DNA from: Nocardioides insulae DSM 17944
GTDB taxonomy: Bacteria > Actinomycetota > Actinomycetes > Propionibacteriales > Nocardioidaceae
Length of the DNA stretch: 64,000 bases
Reading direction: 5' to 3'
Assembly (NCBI RefSeq): GCF_000422825.1
Contig: NZ_AUGU01000013.1
Location: forward strand, 705,779-769,778
The notes beneath the pieces are model-generated. The model saw nothing but the letters and a program-made list of their open reading frames with translations. It had not been told where the DNA came from and did not search any database. Made by a program: the position numbers and the translations under genes. Shown piece after piece: positions 7,911 through 16,939 of the stretch (the stretch's first letter is position 1; each line of letters starts with the position of its first letter).

Positions 7911-8225
7911 CTACACCAGCCGCACCAGGGCGGCGACGGCGGCAGCACCGAAGACCACGACCAGGAACGGGGCCCGCAGCAGCAGCATGACCACGGCCGC
8001 GGCGAGTCCGACCACCCGGGCGTCCAACACCAGGGCCCGCCCCTCCCCGAGCACCTGTACGGCGATCAGCGCCGCGAGCAGGGCCACCGGGATCAGGGCC
8101 GCCACCCGGGTGGCCAGCGGGTGGGCCAGCACCCGCTCGGGCACGGAGAGGCCGGCCAGCTTCAGGGCGTAGGAGGCGACCCCCGACACCAGGATCGCGG
8201 CCCACAGCACCGCCTGCTCGCTCAT
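7911..8225 (-). CDS. azlD: Branched-chain amino acid exporter small subunit AzlD
   Basis: A 104-residue protein with three to four transmembrane helices. It has the AzlD signature LKLAGLSVPERVLAHPLATR around residues 22-41, near VSGVASYALK. AzlD partners AzlC to export leucine, isoleucine, valine or their analogues. The start overlaps azlC as ATGA, so the pair is translationally coupled. Confidence 0.88.
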   Translation of the reverse strand: MSEQAVLWAAILVSGVASYALKLAGLSVPERVLAHPLATRVAALIPVALLAALIAVQVLGEGRALVLDARVVGLAAAVVMLLLRAPFLVVVFGAAAVAALVRLV

Positions 8226-8962
8226 CTCGCCTCCCGCTGGCCGGCCTCGGCAGGCGCGTCGGTGGCGTCAGCGGCATGCGGGATGAACAGCCCGACCGCC
8301 ACGGCCACGACCCCGCCGAGGATGACCGGGACGCCGGCCGGGCTCAACGGCACCAGGCCGGTGGCGACCGCCGCGCCGATCAGGGCGACGATCCGCTGCG
8401 GCCAGGCGGTGAGCCGCGGCCAGAGCAGCGCGAGGAAGGCGGCGCCCACGGCTGCGTCCAGGCCGAAGGTGCGGGGGTCGCCCATCGCCTGCCCGGCCAG
8501 GGCACCGATCAGCGTCATCAGGTTCCACAGCACGAAGATCGACCAGCCGGTGAGCCGGAAGGCGAGCCGGGTGAACCGCTCACCGTCGTCGTCGGGCTGC
8601 CCCAGCGCCATCGCGGTGGACTCGTCGATCACCACCTGGGCGTGGACGAGCCGGCGCCAGCCGCGCAGGTGCAGACGGGGTGCCAGGGCGAGCCCGTAGA
8701 AGGCGTTCCGACTGGCCAGCAGGGTCGAGGTGAGAGCACCCGCCCACGGCGAACCGCCGGCGGCGATGACGCCGGCGAAGGCGAACTGGGAGGCGCCGCT
8801 GAAGACCAGCAGGGACAGCGCGCAGGCCTGCCAGACATCCATCCCCGAGGCCGTGGCCAGGGCGCCGAAGGAGACGCCGTACGCACCGGTGGCGATGCCG
8901 ACGCCGAGGGAGTCGACGACGACCTCGCGCCGGGAGGTGCTCGACGCCGTCACCGTGCTCAC
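8222..8962 (-). CDS. azlC: Branched-chain amino acid exporter large subunit AzlC
   Basis: A 246-residue AzlC-family permease. It has the family N-terminal segment DSLGVGIATGAYGVSFGALA (about residues 17-36), the following SLLVFSGASQFAFAGV, and about six to seven transmembrane helices. With AzlD it exports branched-chain amino acids. The GTG start overlaps the stop of the XRE-cupin regulator as GTGA, so regulator, azlC and azlD form one unit. It lies on the same strand just downstream of T-box-controlled ileS. Confidence 0.9.
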   Translation of the reverse strand: MSTVTASSTSRREVVVDSLGVGIATGAYGVSFGALATASGMDVWQACALSLLVFSGASQFAFAGVIAAGGSPWAGALTSTLLASRNAFYGLALAPRLHLRGWRRLVHAQVVIDESTAMALGQPDDDGERFTRLAFRLTGWSIFVLWNLMTLIGALAGQAMGDPRTFGLDAAVGAAFLALLWPRLTAWPQRIVALIGAAVATGLVPLSPAGVPVILGGVVAVAVGLFIPHAADATDAPAEAGQREAR

Positions 8963-9528
8963 CGCCCGCCCCGGTGCTCGCTGATCAGCACCGCGGTGGT
9001 CTCCGGCTCGAGCGCCTCGAACACGTGCGGCTCGGCCCCGGAGTAGGTGATGTAGTCGCCCGGTCCGAGCTCGACCGGCGCAGCGGCGGGCCCTACCCGG
9101 GCGCGGCCGACCCCGATCACGACGTGCTCGACCACGCCGGGCATGTGGGGGTCGGACTCCCTGACCGACCCCGGCGAGGCCACGATGCGGTAGAGGTCCC
9201 GGCGGACCTGCGGCGGCGCCGCGGACAGCACGGTCGCCTGGAACGACGCGACGTCGGAGACGACGGCGACCCCCTCGTTCCGGCGGATCACGGTGGCCGG
9301 CGCCTGCGCCGGCTCGACCAGGTCGGCGAAGGGGACGTCGAGGGCCACCGAGAGCGCCCAGATCGTCTCGACGCTGGGATTGCCGGCCCCCGCCTCCAGC
9401 TGCGAGAGCGTCGACTTCGAGATGTCCGCACGGCGGGCGAGCTCCGCCTGGCTCAGCCCGACCCGCTCCCGGTGAGTGCGCAGCGATCGCGCGATCACCG
9501 GGAGCAGGCTCTGCCTGTCAGCTGTCAT
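8959..9528 (-). CDS. XRE-family regulator with C-terminal cupin domain
   Basis: A 189-residue protein. The helix-turn-helix is at about residues 10-65 (LRTHRERVGLSQAELARRAD, then ISKSTLSQLEAGAGNPSVET), and a cupin sensor domain follows at about 110-185. This architecture often controls small transporter operons in response to an amino acid or similar ligand. The ATG at 9528 is preferred to the in-frame start at 9579. The reason is that a CATAAT box ends 6 nt upstream and a palindrome lies just beyond it. It probably represses its own operon with azlCD. Confidence 0.9.
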   Translation of the reverse strand: MTADRQSLLPVIARSLRTHRERVGLSQAELARRADISKSTLSQLEAGAGNPSVETIWALSVALDVPFADLVEPAQAPATVIRRNEGVAVVSDVASFQATVLSAAPPQVRRDLYRIVASPGSVRESDPHMPGVVEHVVIGVGRARVGPAAAPVELGPGDYITYSGAEPHVFEALEPETTAVLISEHRGGR

Positions 9529-9556
9529 GCGTCCATTATGCCGAACGATTCGTTCG
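9529..9556 (-). promoter_or_regulatory. Promoter and palindromic operator of the XRE-azlCD operon
   Basis: On the minus strand CATAAT (9540-9535) lies 6 nt before the ATG at 9528, suggesting a leaderless transcript. Immediately upstream, CGAACGATTCGTTCG (9542-9556, plus-strand reading) is a 15-bp palindrome with only its centre unpaired. It is placed to block RNA polymerase, which fits autorepression. Confidence 0.6.
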
Positions 9557-9575
9557 CCACCAAGGACGTATCGGC

Positions 9576-12500
9576 TCACGCCTTGCTGAGAAGGATCCCC
9601 GCCTTGTCGCCGGCGCCGACCGTGCTCTCGGTGCGGCTCTCGGTGCGGCTCTCGGTGCGGCTCTCGGTACGGCTCTGGGTCGACCCGACCTCCTCGGCGT
9701 CCCCCGCGGTGGCCTCCTCGGCCACCCGGTACGACGTCGCCAGGGTCTCCTCGGCGATGAGCTGCTCGTGCTCGGTGGCGGCGGCACGGACCGCCTCACC
9801 TCCGAGGATGGTCAGCTGGATCCGGTCGCTGACGTCGAGGCCGGCGTCCCGGCGGGCCTGCTGGACCGCGCGCACGAGGTCGCGGGCCACGCCCTCCCGG
9901 GCGAGCTCGGGGGTGACCTCGGTGTCGAGCACCACGAAGCCCCCTCCGGTGCCGCCCGGCAGCATTCCGACCGCCACGTCGTCGGAGGCCGCTCCGGCCA
10001 CCGTCTCGAGGGTGTACTCCCCCTCGACCAGGGCGAGCCCGCCCGAGACGACCGAGCCGTCGGCCTGGACCGACCAGTCGCCGGACTTGGAGCCCTTGAT
10101 CGCCAGCTGGACGTCCTTGCCGAGCCGCGGCCCCGCGGCACGGGCGTTGACGCTGAGCTTCTGGCCGACGCCGTACGACGCCGCCTCGGGGTCGTCTGCG
10201 GTCAGCACACGCACCTGCTTGACATTGACCTCGTCGGCCACGATCGACTCGAAGCCGCCGAGGTCGGCACCGACGACCGTCAGCCGGGACAGCGGCAGCC
10301 GATTGCGCAGCTGACGGGCCTTGCGCAGCGCGCTGGTGGCCGAGCAGACGTCGCGGACGTGGTCCATCCCGACGGCGAGGTCGTCGGCGGCCGGCAGGTC
10401 CTCGGCCGCGGGCCAGTCGGCCAGGTGGACCGAGCGACCGCCGGTGAGGCCGCGCCAGATCTCCTCGGCGGTGAGTGGGAGCAGCGGAGCGGTCACCCGG
10501 CAGAGCACTTCGAGCACGGTGTAGAGGGTGTCGACCGCGTCGGCCGAGCCCTCCCAGAACCGGTCGCGGCTGCGGCGGATGTACCAGTTGGTCAGCACGT
10601 CCAGGAAGCCACGGGTCTGCTCGCAGGCGTCAGCGACCCGCAGCTCCTCCATCGAGGTGGTGATCTCCTCGACGAACTGCCGCGTCTTGGCCAGCAGGTA
10701 GCGGTCCAGCGGGTCGGTGCTGTCGGTGCGCCAGCTGCCCTCGACGCCGGCGGCGTTGGCGTAGAGCTGGAAGAAGTACCAGCTGTTCCACAGCGGGATC
10801 ATCACCTGGCGCACCGAGTCGCGGATGCCCTGCTCGGTCACCACCAGGTTGCCGCCGCGCAGGATCGGGCTGGACATGAGGAACCAGCGCATCGCGTCGG
10901 CGCCGTCGCGGTCGAAGACCTCGTTGACGTCGGGGTAGTTGCGCAGGCTCTTGGACATCTTGTTGCCGTCCGAGCCGAGCACGATGCCGTGGCAGATCAC
11001 CGAGCTGAAGGCCGGCTTGTCGAACAGGGCGGTGGCAAGGATGTGCAGCGTATAGAACCAGCCGCGGGTCTGGCCGATGTACTCGACGATGAAGTCGGCC
11101 GGGAAGTGGTGGTCGAACCACTCGGCGTTCTCGAACGGCACGTGGCTCTGCGCGTACGACATCGACCCGGAGTCGAACCACACGTCGAGCACGTCGCTGA
11201 CCCGGCGCATCGTGGAGCGGCCGGTGGGGTCGTCCGGGTTGGGCCGGGTGAGGTCGTCGACCCACGGGCGGTGCAGGTCGCGCTCGCCGTCCCGGTTGCG
11301 CGGGAGGCGGCCGAAGTCACGCTCGATCTCCTCGAAGGAGCCATAGACGTCGATGCGGGGGTACTCCGGGTCGTCGCTCTTCCACACCGGCACCGGGCTT
11401 CCCCAGAACCGGTTGCGGGTGATCGACCAGTCGCGGGCGTTCTCCAGCCACTTGCCGAACTGCCCCTCCTGGATGTGCTCGGGCACCCAGCGGATCTGCT
11501 TGTTCAGCTCCATCATCCGCTGCTTGATCGCGGTGACCTCGACGAACCAGCTGCTCACCCCCTTGTAGATCAGGGGCTCGCGGCAGCGCCAGCAGTGCGG
11601 GTAGGAGTGGTCGTAGGTCTCCCGGCGGAGCAGGATCGTCCCGGCCGTGACGCTGCCGCGCTCCTGCTCGCCCCGGGTGGCGGCCTTGAGGTGATCGATG
11701 ATCTGCAGGTTGGCGTCGAAGACCAGCATGCCGGCGTACTCGTCGACCGGGTGGGTGAACCGGCCGTCCTTGCCCACCGGCATCACGGCGGTGATGCCCT
11801 CCCGGTCGGTCACCTCCTTGTCGACCTCACCGAACGCGCCGGCGGTGTGCACCACGCCGGTACCGTCCGTGGTGGTGACGGCGTCGTCCGCGGCAACCAC
11901 CCGGAAGGCCTTGTCGTGGCCCAGGAAGTAGGAGAACGGCGGCGTGTAGGTCCGCCCGACCAGGTCGGCGCCGCGGTAGCGGCCCAGGATCTCGGGCTCC
12001 TCGCCGAGCTCGCGGGAGTACGCCGACAGGCGAGCCTCCGCGAGCAGGTAGCGGGCGGTGGTCTCGGTGCCCGGGACGTCGGCCTCGACCACGACGTAGT
12101 CGATCTCGGAGCCGACCATCACGGCCAGGTTGGAGGGCAGGGTCCACGGCGTGGTGGTCCAGATCAGGACGTGTGCCCCGTCGAGCACCGGGTCCTCGCC
12201 GGTGGCATCGAGCGGGTAGCCGACGGTGACCGCGGGGTCCTGCCGGTTCTGGTAGACGTCGTCGTCCATCCGCAGCTCGTGGTTGGACAGCGGGGTCTCG
12301 TCGTTCCAGCAGTAGGGCAGGACGCGGAAGTCCTCGTAGATCAGGCCCTTGTCGTAGAGGCCCTTGAACGCCCAGATCACCGACTCCATGAAGTCGGGAT
12401 TCATCGTCTTGTAGTCGTTGTCGAAGTCGACCCAGCGGGCCTGACGGGTGACGTAGTCGCGCCACTCGCCGGTGTACTTCAGCACCGAGCCGCGACAGGC

Positions 12501-12893
12501 GTCGTTGAACCTGTCGATGCCCATCTCGACGATCTCGTCGGTCGTCTTGATCCCGTTCAGCCGCATCGCCTCGAGCTCGGCCGGCAGACCGTGGGTGTCC
12601 CAGCCGAAGCGCCGCTCCACCCGCTTGCCGCGCATGGTCTGGAAGCGCGGCACGATGTCCTTGACGTAGCCGGTGAGCAGGTGCCCGTAGTGCGGCAGGC
12701 CGTTGGCGAACGGCGGGCCGTCGTAGAAGACGAACTCGTTGCGCCCGTTCTCCCCCGGGTCCCGCTGGTCCACCGAGGCCTGGAAGGTGCCGTCCTGCGC
12801 CCAGTAGGCCAGGATCCGCTCCTCGATCTCCGGGAACGACGGCGAGGAGGGAACGACGTTGCGGTGGTCCGAGGTGACCTTCGGATAGGCCAT
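9576..12893 (-). CDS. ileS: Isoleucyl-tRNA synthetase (eukaryote-like IleRS2 type)
   Basis: A 1105-residue class I synthetase charging tRNA-Ile. The HIGH motif appears as HYGH near residue 66 ([10 protein letters not shown]) and KMSKS is near 643 ([14 protein letters not shown]). A long CP1 editing domain lies between, followed by the anticodon-binding region. Length and HYGH fit the eukaryote-like, often mupirocin-insensitive class common in Actinobacteria; that phenotype is inference. The ATG at 12893 has AGGAG 7-8 nt upstream. The last 35 residues are unusual: four SRTE/SRTES repeats encoded by a 12-bp DNA repeat. Expression is controlled by a T-box leader. Confidence 0.96.
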   Translation of the reverse strand: MAYPKVTSDHRNVVPSSPSFPEIEERILAYWAQDGTFQASVDQRDPGENGRNEFVFYDGPPFANGLPHYGHLLTGYVKDIVPRFQTMRGKRVERRFGWDTHGLPAELEAMRLNGIKTTDEIVEMGIDRFNDACRGSVLKYTGEWRDYVTRQARWVDFDNDYKTMNPDFMESVIWAFKGLYDKGLIYEDFRVLPYCWNDETPLSNHELRMDDDVYQNRQDPAVTVGYPLDATGEDPVLDGAHVLIWTTTPWTLPSNLAVMVGSEIDYVVVEADVPGTETTARYLLAEARLSAYSRELGEEPEILGRYRGADLVGRTYTPPFSYFLGHDKAFRVVAADDAVTTTDGTGVVHTAGAFGEVDKEVTDREGITAVMPVGKDGRFTHPVDEYAGMLVFDANLQIIDHLKAATRGEQERGSVTAGTILLRRETYDHSYPHCWRCREPLIYKGVSSWFVEVTAIKQRMMELNKQIRWVPEHIQEGQFGKWLENARDWSITRNRFWGSPVPVWKSDDPEYPRIDVYGSFEEIERDFGRLPRNRDGERDLHRPWVDDLTRPNPDDPTGRSTMRRVSDVLDVWFDSGSMSYAQSHVPFENAEWFDHHFPADFIVEYIGQTRGWFYTLHILATALFDKPAFSSVICHGIVLGSDGNKMSKSLRNYPDVNEVFDRDGADAMRWFLMSSPILRGGNLVVTEQGIRDSVRQVMIPLWNSWYFFQLYANAAGVEGSWRTDSTDPLDRYLLAKTRQFVEEITTSMEELRVADACEQTRGFLDVLTNWYIRRSRDRFWEGSADAVDTLYTVLEVLCRVTAPLLPLTAEEIWRGLTGGRSVHLADWPAAEDLPAADDLAVGMDHVRDVCSATSALRKARQLRNRLPLSRLTVVGADLGGFESIVADEVNVKQVRVLTADDPEAASYGVGQKLSVNARAAGPRLGKDVQLAIKGSKSGDWSVQADGSVVSGGLALVEGEYTLETVAGAASDDVAVGMLPGGTGGGFVVLDTEVTPELAREGVARDLVRAVQQARRDAGLDVSDRIQLTILGGEAVRAAATEHEQLIAEETLATSYRVAEEATAGDAEEVGSTQSRTESRTESRTESRTESTVGAGDKAGILLSKA
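9623..9680. repeat. 12-bp tandem repeat inside the 3' end of ileS
   Basis: The unit GGCTCTCGGTGC is repeated about 4.5 times, three copies exact and the flanking ones with single changes. Each unit encodes four residues (SRTE) of the IleRS tail. Being a multiple of three, copy number can change without breaking the frame. Confidence 0.85.
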
Positions 12894-13083
12894 GGGCGGT
12901 GTCTCCTGGGCTGGGCGATCGAACGGGACCCAGGGACGACATCTCTGCCGCGGTACCACCCTGCTTGCATCCTGACCTCGGATGCCTCTTCCTTCACGGC
13001 TGTGACGGGCCTACCCGCCGGGTTCTAGTTGCTCGCGCGTTCTTCCCGGGGCTCGCCGCTGATGACGGCTCAGACGCCTGTGC
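12894..13083 (-). promoter_or_regulatory. T-box leader (tRNA-Ile sensing, translational type) of ileS
   Basis: The minus-strand leader contains the T-box core AGGGTGGTACCGCGG (12962-12948), with the TGGT bulge that pairs with uncharged tRNA ACCA. A candidate ATC isoleucine specifier codon lies at 13063-13061 in the loop of a short GCCG/CGGC stem. Downstream, CCTGGG can pair with CCCAGG, which overlaps the AGGAG ribosome binding site. This indicates control of translation rather than termination. Stem I is short, as in known actinobacterial ileS T-boxes. Confidence 0.88.
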
Positions 13084-13088
13084 TCTCG

Positions 13089-13094
13089 ATGGTA
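13089..13094 (-). promoter_or_regulatory. Candidate -10 element of the ileS T-box transcript
   Basis: TACCAT on the minus strand fits TANNNT and lies about 7 nt before the start of the T-box leader. No clear -35 element is seen. Confidence 0.35.
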
Positions 13095-13144
13095 CGGCGA
13101 ACGCCCGGTGAGGAGAAACCCGGATTGCCCTCCGACTCCGTGGC

Positions 13145-13975
13145 TCACGAGTCGAAGTCCGTGCTGCGGCTCACGGTCTCCCAGGTGTCGAGGTCGTCCT
13201 GGATCGCCGCCAGCGAGGCACGGATCCGGTCGGAGGCGTCATTGCCCAGCACCAGCAGGTACGGCGGCCGGCCCGACTCGACGGCGTCGATCACCGCGGC
13301 CGCTGCCTTGGCCGGGTCGCCGGGCTGGGTTCCGTGGACCGTGCTGTGCTCCTTGCGTCGACGGCCGGCGGTGTCGGCGTAGTCGTCGATCGGAGTGCCG
13401 GCCTGGGTGAGGGAACGGCCGGCGAAGTCGGTGCGGAAGCCGCCGGGCGCCACGGCGAAGGCGGTGAGGCCCAGCGGCTCGACCTCCTGCCGCAGGGAGA
13501 GCGTCAGCGCCTCGATGGCCGCCTTGACCGCCGCGTAGTAGCCCGACCCGGCCGGGGAGGATCGCGCCGCGACCGAGGAGATGTTGACGATCGTGCCGAC
13601 ACGGCGGGCCCGCATGCCGGGCAGCACCGCCTGGATGGTGCGGACCGCACCGAACAGGTGGGTCTCCCAGAGCCGGCGCACCGCCTCGTCCTCACCCTCC
13701 TCGACGGCGGCACGATGGCCGTACCCCGCGTTGTTGACCAGGACGTCGATGCCGCCGAACCGTTCTTCGGCCGCGGCGACCGCGGCGGTGACCTGGGCGT
13801 CGTCGGTGACATCGAGTTGAAGCGCGAGAGCGGTCTCGGGATGGGCCTCGACGAGGTCGCGGACCCGATCGACATCGCGCGCGGTGACGGCGACCCGGTG
13901 GCCGCGTTCGAGGGCGGCCAGGGCGAAGGCCCGGCCGAGGCCGGTGGAACAGCCGGTGATGAGCCAGGAGGACAT
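13145..13975 (-). CDS. Short-chain dehydrogenase/reductase
   Basis: A 276-residue classical SDR. The NAD(P)-binding motif TGCSTGLGRA is at residues 7-16, with an R in TARD near 37 suggesting NADP preference. NNAGYGHRA is near 88, the catalytic Ser lies in ISSVAARSSP, and YYAAVK (YxxxK) is near 145. It oxidises or reduces an unknown alcohol/ketone. It lies 29 nt downstream of the ATPase gene on the same strand and may be cotranscribed with it. The ATG at 13975 has AGGAG-like bases upstream (AAGAGGCACCC). Confidence 0.88.
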   Translation of the reverse strand: MSSWLITGCSTGLGRAFALAALERGHRVAVTARDVDRVRDLVEAHPETALALQLDVTDDAQVTAAVAAAEERFGGIDVLVNNAGYGHRAAVEEGEDEAVRRLWETHLFGAVRTIQAVLPGMRARRVGTIVNISSVAARSSPAGSGYYAAVKAAIEALTLSLRQEVEPLGLTAFAVAPGGFRTDFAGRSLTQAGTPIDDYADTAGRRRKEHSTVHGTQPGDPAKAAAAVIDAVESGRPPYLLVLGNDASDRIRASLAAIQDDLDTWETVSRSTDFDS

Positions 13976-14004
13976 GGGTGCCTCTTCTTGTCGACGGGTC
14001 GCGC

Positions 14005-15192
14005 TCAGGCGGGCGCGCGGTGGCGGACGAACTCGGCGAAGCCGGGGAGGGTGAAGCGGACCAGGCCGTGGCCGACCGGCTCGATCACGCCCTTCTCGAT
14101 CAGGCTCTCGCGGGGGACGCTGAGGGCGCGCGAGTCGGTGCCGAGGCGGGCGGCGATGGCGGCACGGCCGACGTTGTCGTCGCCGAGGTCGGCCATCGCC
14201 CGGATGAAGCCGCGCTCCGCGGGCGAGGCGACGCCCCACCGGGCGCGGTACATCGCGTCCAGTTGGCTCTGGGCCGCCGGTACGCCGGCCCGGACGTGCT
14301 CGGCGGTCAGGATGTCGCCCGCCTCGGGGGACGCGGCCCGCCAGGTGGCGCTGCCGAGCAACTGGAGCAGATAGGGGTGGCCGCGACACTCGTCGGTGAC
14401 GAGTTCGAGGGCGTCGGCGCTCCAACCGATCTCGAGCGTCTCGGCGGGCGCGGTCAACAGGGCGCGGGCATCCTCGTCACTGAGCAGGTCGAGGGCGGCG
14501 AAGTCGCTACGCTCGCCGAAGGTGGCGGCGCGGGTGATCGCCTCGGGGGTGACGGGCAGCCCGGCGGCGACGACGGCGACGGGATGCCGCTCGCGTTCGC
14601 CGGAGAGGTTCTGGATGGCGTTGAGCAGGACGCCGAGGTCGTCGGCCGAGGCCGCGTGCAGCTCATCGAGGAAGAGGATCAGTCCGGCACCGTGCTCGCC
14701 GCGTGCCAGGGTGGCGGCGTCGTGCAGCAGGTCCTCGAGGGCTCCGATGGGTGCCCGGTCCGGGGCCGGCGGCGGGGCATCCGGATCGAGCGCGATCTCC
14801 CCCTTCACCCTCACCCCGGGCGGGCCGACCTCGATGCTCACCCGGTCGAGCCGCTCCCGCCAGCGGCGCCGGACGGGTTCCTCGGCGACCACGCCGGCGG
14901 AGACGAGCGCGCGGTCGGTGGCATGGGCCAGTTCGGGGAGGAAGGGGAGTTTGCGTGTGCACGCCACCCACGCGCACACGCACCCGACCGCGGCGGCCTG
15001 CTGTTGCGCCGTACGCAGCAGGGAGGTCTTGCCCACCCCGCGGGGGGCATGGAAGACCAGCAGCGGTCCGCCCATCTCTCCGAACGTCGCCACCCGGCTC
15101 ACCCGGTCGCGGACGCGCTGGAGTTCGATCTCGCGACCGATCAGCACTCGCGGCACCTCGCCCGGAGTGTAGGGATCGGGGATGGGCGGCAT
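14005..15192 (-). CDS. AAA/STAND-like P-loop ATPase
   Basis: A 395-residue protein opening with VLIGREIELQRVRDRVS, typical of AAA_16/ORC-like ATPases. Walker A is APRGVGKTSLL near residues 48-58 and Walker B is LILFLDELH near 170-178. A sensor region and a winged-helix-like C terminus (AAIAARLGTDSRALSVPRES) follow. Such proteins act as regulatory ATPases or toxin-antitoxin/transcription partners; the function here is unknown. The ATG at 15192 follows GAGGAGG. Its promoter region carries a striking set of four interlaced operator half-sites. It is divergent from the CYTH-CHAD gene. Confidence 0.8.
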   Translation of the reverse strand: MPPIPDPYTPGEVPRVLIGREIELQRVRDRVSRVATFGEMGGPLLVFHAPRGVGKTSLLRTAQQQAAAVGCVCAWVACTRKLPFLPELAHATDRALVSAGVVAEEPVRRRWRERLDRVSIEVGPPGVRVKGEIALDPDAPPPAPDRAPIGALEDLLHDAATLARGEHGAGLILFLDELHAASADDLGVLLNAIQNLSGERERHPVAVVAAGLPVTPEAITRAATFGERSDFAALDLLSDEDARALLTAPAETLEIGWSADALELVTDECRGHPYLLQLLGSATWRAASPEAGDILTAEHVRAGVPAAQSQLDAMYRARWGVASPAERGFIRAMADLGDDNVGRAAIAARLGTDSRALSVPRESLIEKGVIEPVGHGLVRFTLPGFAEFVRHRAPA

Positions 15193-15206
15193 CCGACCTC
15201 CTCGAA

Positions 15207-15244
15207 ATACTTCTTGATACCTCCCCGAAGTATAAGGAGGTATC
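15207..15244. promoter_or_regulatory. Interlaced double dyad operator upstream of the ATPase gene
   Basis: Four half-sites follow one another: ATACTTC (15207-15213), GATACCTCC (15216-15224), GAAGTAT (15227-15233) and GGAGGTATC (15236-15244). Each is separated from the next by exactly 2 nt. The first pairs with the third, and the second with the fourth. ATAC cores are 10 bp apart and so are the GTAT cores. A minus-strand TATACT, a possible -10 for the ATPase gene, lies inside. Confidence 0.65.
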
Positions 15245-15317
15245 CGAGGGCGGTCGGGACTACGCGTGCGCGCGGCGGGTCACGTCGTGTTCATCGGCAT
15301 CGGGTAGGTATGTCGCT

Positions 15318-16826
15318 ATGAGCAGCCACTCCGGACCGGAGGCGCGGTTCGCCCCCGGCCACCAGGCCCCGACACCGGACCTGCTCGCTCTGGAGGGGGT
15401 CCGGGAGACCCGCCTCCAGCCGCAGGTCGAACTGGTCGCCGACCACTACGACACCGCCGACAAGGTGCTGGCCCGGGCGGGAGTGACGCTGGAGCGCAGG
15501 GTCGGTGGGGACGACGAGGGATGGCACGTCGAGGTCACCGCAACCCGGGGACGGCTGGAGACGAGGTGGCCGCTCGAGCGTTCCACCCACACCCCGCCGA
15601 AGCCGGCCAGAGACCTGGTGTCGGGCTGGACCCGCGGACACCCGTTGATACCGGTGGCCACCGTGACCGTCCACCGCACCGCCACCCTCCTCCTGGCCGA
15701 GAACGCCGCCGTCCTCGCGGAGTTCGCCGACGACCGGGTCACCGGCAACACACCGGACGGCGGGAGCGTGACCTGGCGGGAGTGGCGGATCACCCAGGTC
15801 GAGGGCGGCCACGACCTCCTCTCCGCAGCGGCCCACCACCTGGAGGGCAACGACGTCCCCCGCGCGACCACGACCCCGGTGCTCGCCCGCGCACTCGGGG
15901 ACCGAGTGGAGGCCCGCCCGCACCTGCCTCGCCCGAAGCCCGGGAAGCCCGCCTCCCGCCTGGTTCACGCGGGCCTCGCCGAACTGGTCGACACGCTGGC
16001 GCGGCTCGACGTCCAGGCTCGACGTGGCACCGAGGAGGGCGTGCACGAGATGCGTGTCACCGTTCGCCGCCTCCGCGCCCTGCTGGCAGCCACCAGGAAG
16101 GTCCTCGACCGGGAGGCGACCGACCCCGTGCGGGCCGAGCTGAGGTGGCTCGCGGGGGTCCTCGGGGAGGTCCGGGACGCCACCGTCGTCCACCAGCGGC
16201 TGCGGGCCCTGGTCGGGGAGGAACCGCCTCGGCTGGTACACGGACCGGTCCTGCGACGGCTGGCGACGGCGTACCGGAGCCGTGGCCGCGCCGAGCTCGG
16301 CAGCGCCCTGGAATCGGCACGCTATTTCGCCCTACGGGACCGGCTCGACGCCCTCGTGGCGACACCCCCCTGGGCCGAGCACGCCGGCGATCCCGCGGGC
16401 AAGGTCGCGGCGAAGATGCTCCACAGGGAGCTCGAGCGGGTTCGCGCCAGGGCCGAGAGCGCCGCTGCGCACGACGACGCCCCGGAGGCGCTTCACGAGC
16501 TCCGCAAGGCCGTCAAGCGTTTTCGGTACGTCGCCGAGGCGGTCGAACCGATCGGCGGGAAGCCCGTGCGCCGACTGGCCCGCCGAGCGCACGAGACGGC
16601 GACCCACCTGGGGGATCTGCAGGACACGGTGCTGACCAGGTCCGAACTGGTCCGCCTGGCCCGCGCGGCCGCGGCCGACGGCGAGCCCACCTTCACCTAC
16701 GGGCGGCTGCACCACCGCGAGGAGCAGGCCCAAACAGACCTTCTCGACGCCCACTCGACCCGGGACACGATGCGGTCGCTGACCACTCGCACCGACAAGG
16801 CCGCCCACGCCCTGCGGCACCGGTAG
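15318..16826 (+). CDS. CYTH-CHAD two-domain protein with degenerate CYTH domain
   Basis: A 502-residue protein from the ATG at 15318. Residues 1-190 align by eye with CYTH (YDTADKVLARAGVTLERR, DEGWH, FADDRV, WREW). Residues 215-500 are CHAD, with the conserved helices VHEMRVTVRRLRALL and ALHELRKAVKRFRYVAEAV. CHAD binds inorganic polyphosphate. Intact CYTH hydrolyses triphosphates through an ExExK strand, but here that strand and the Lys after GWH are missing. It may therefore bind polyphosphate without catalysis. It is divergent from the ATPase gene and sits upstream of dapD. Confidence 0.88.
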   Translation: MSSHSGPEARFAPGHQAPTPDLLALEGVRETRLQPQVELVADHYDTADKVLARAGVTLERRVGGDDEGWHVEVTATRGRLETRWPLERSTHTPPKPARDLVSGWTRGHPLIPVATVTVHRTATLLLAENAAVLAEFADDRVTGNTPDGGSVTWREWRITQVEGGHDLLSAAAHHLEGNDVPRATTTPVLARALGDRVEARPHLPRPKPGKPASRLVHAGLAELVDTLARLDVQARRGTEEGVHEMRVTVRRLRALLAATRKVLDREATDPVRAELRWLAGVLGEVRDATVVHQRLRALVGEEPPRLVHGPVLRRLATAYRSRGRAELGSALESARYFALRDRLDALVATPPWAEHAGDPAGKVAAKMLHRELERVRARAESAAAHDDAPEALHELRKAVKRFRYVAEAVEPIGGKPVRRLARRAHETATHLGDLQDTVLTRSELVRLARAAAADGEPTFTYGRLHHREEQAQTDLLDAHSTRDTMRSLTTRTDKAAHALRHR

Positions 16827-16925
16827 GGCCACCGGGCCGGGAGGAACGGCGAGCCGACGGCACGCCGAGCCCGGTCGGCGGCTGACTCGACGGCCGCCCG
16901 CTTCGACCGGTGCGGGAAGGTCTCC

Positions 16926-16939
16926 TAGACTCGGTCGGC
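16926..16939 (+). promoter_or_regulatory. Leaderless -10 element of dapD
   Basis: TAGACT (16926-16931) fits TANNNT, with 8 nt to the GTG at 16940. It supports GTG 16940 over the upstream in-frame start at 16910. Confidence 0.5.

Noticed and set aside
9623..9680. Possible CRISPR-like array
   Set aside because: The units are contiguous 12-bp repeats without spacers and lie inside the ileS reading frame.
9768..13028. 1086-codon open frame opposite ileS
   Set aside because: High GC and codon bias of ileS keep the complementary frame open. The translation is low-complexity with no family motifs, while the opposite strand is a clear IleRS.
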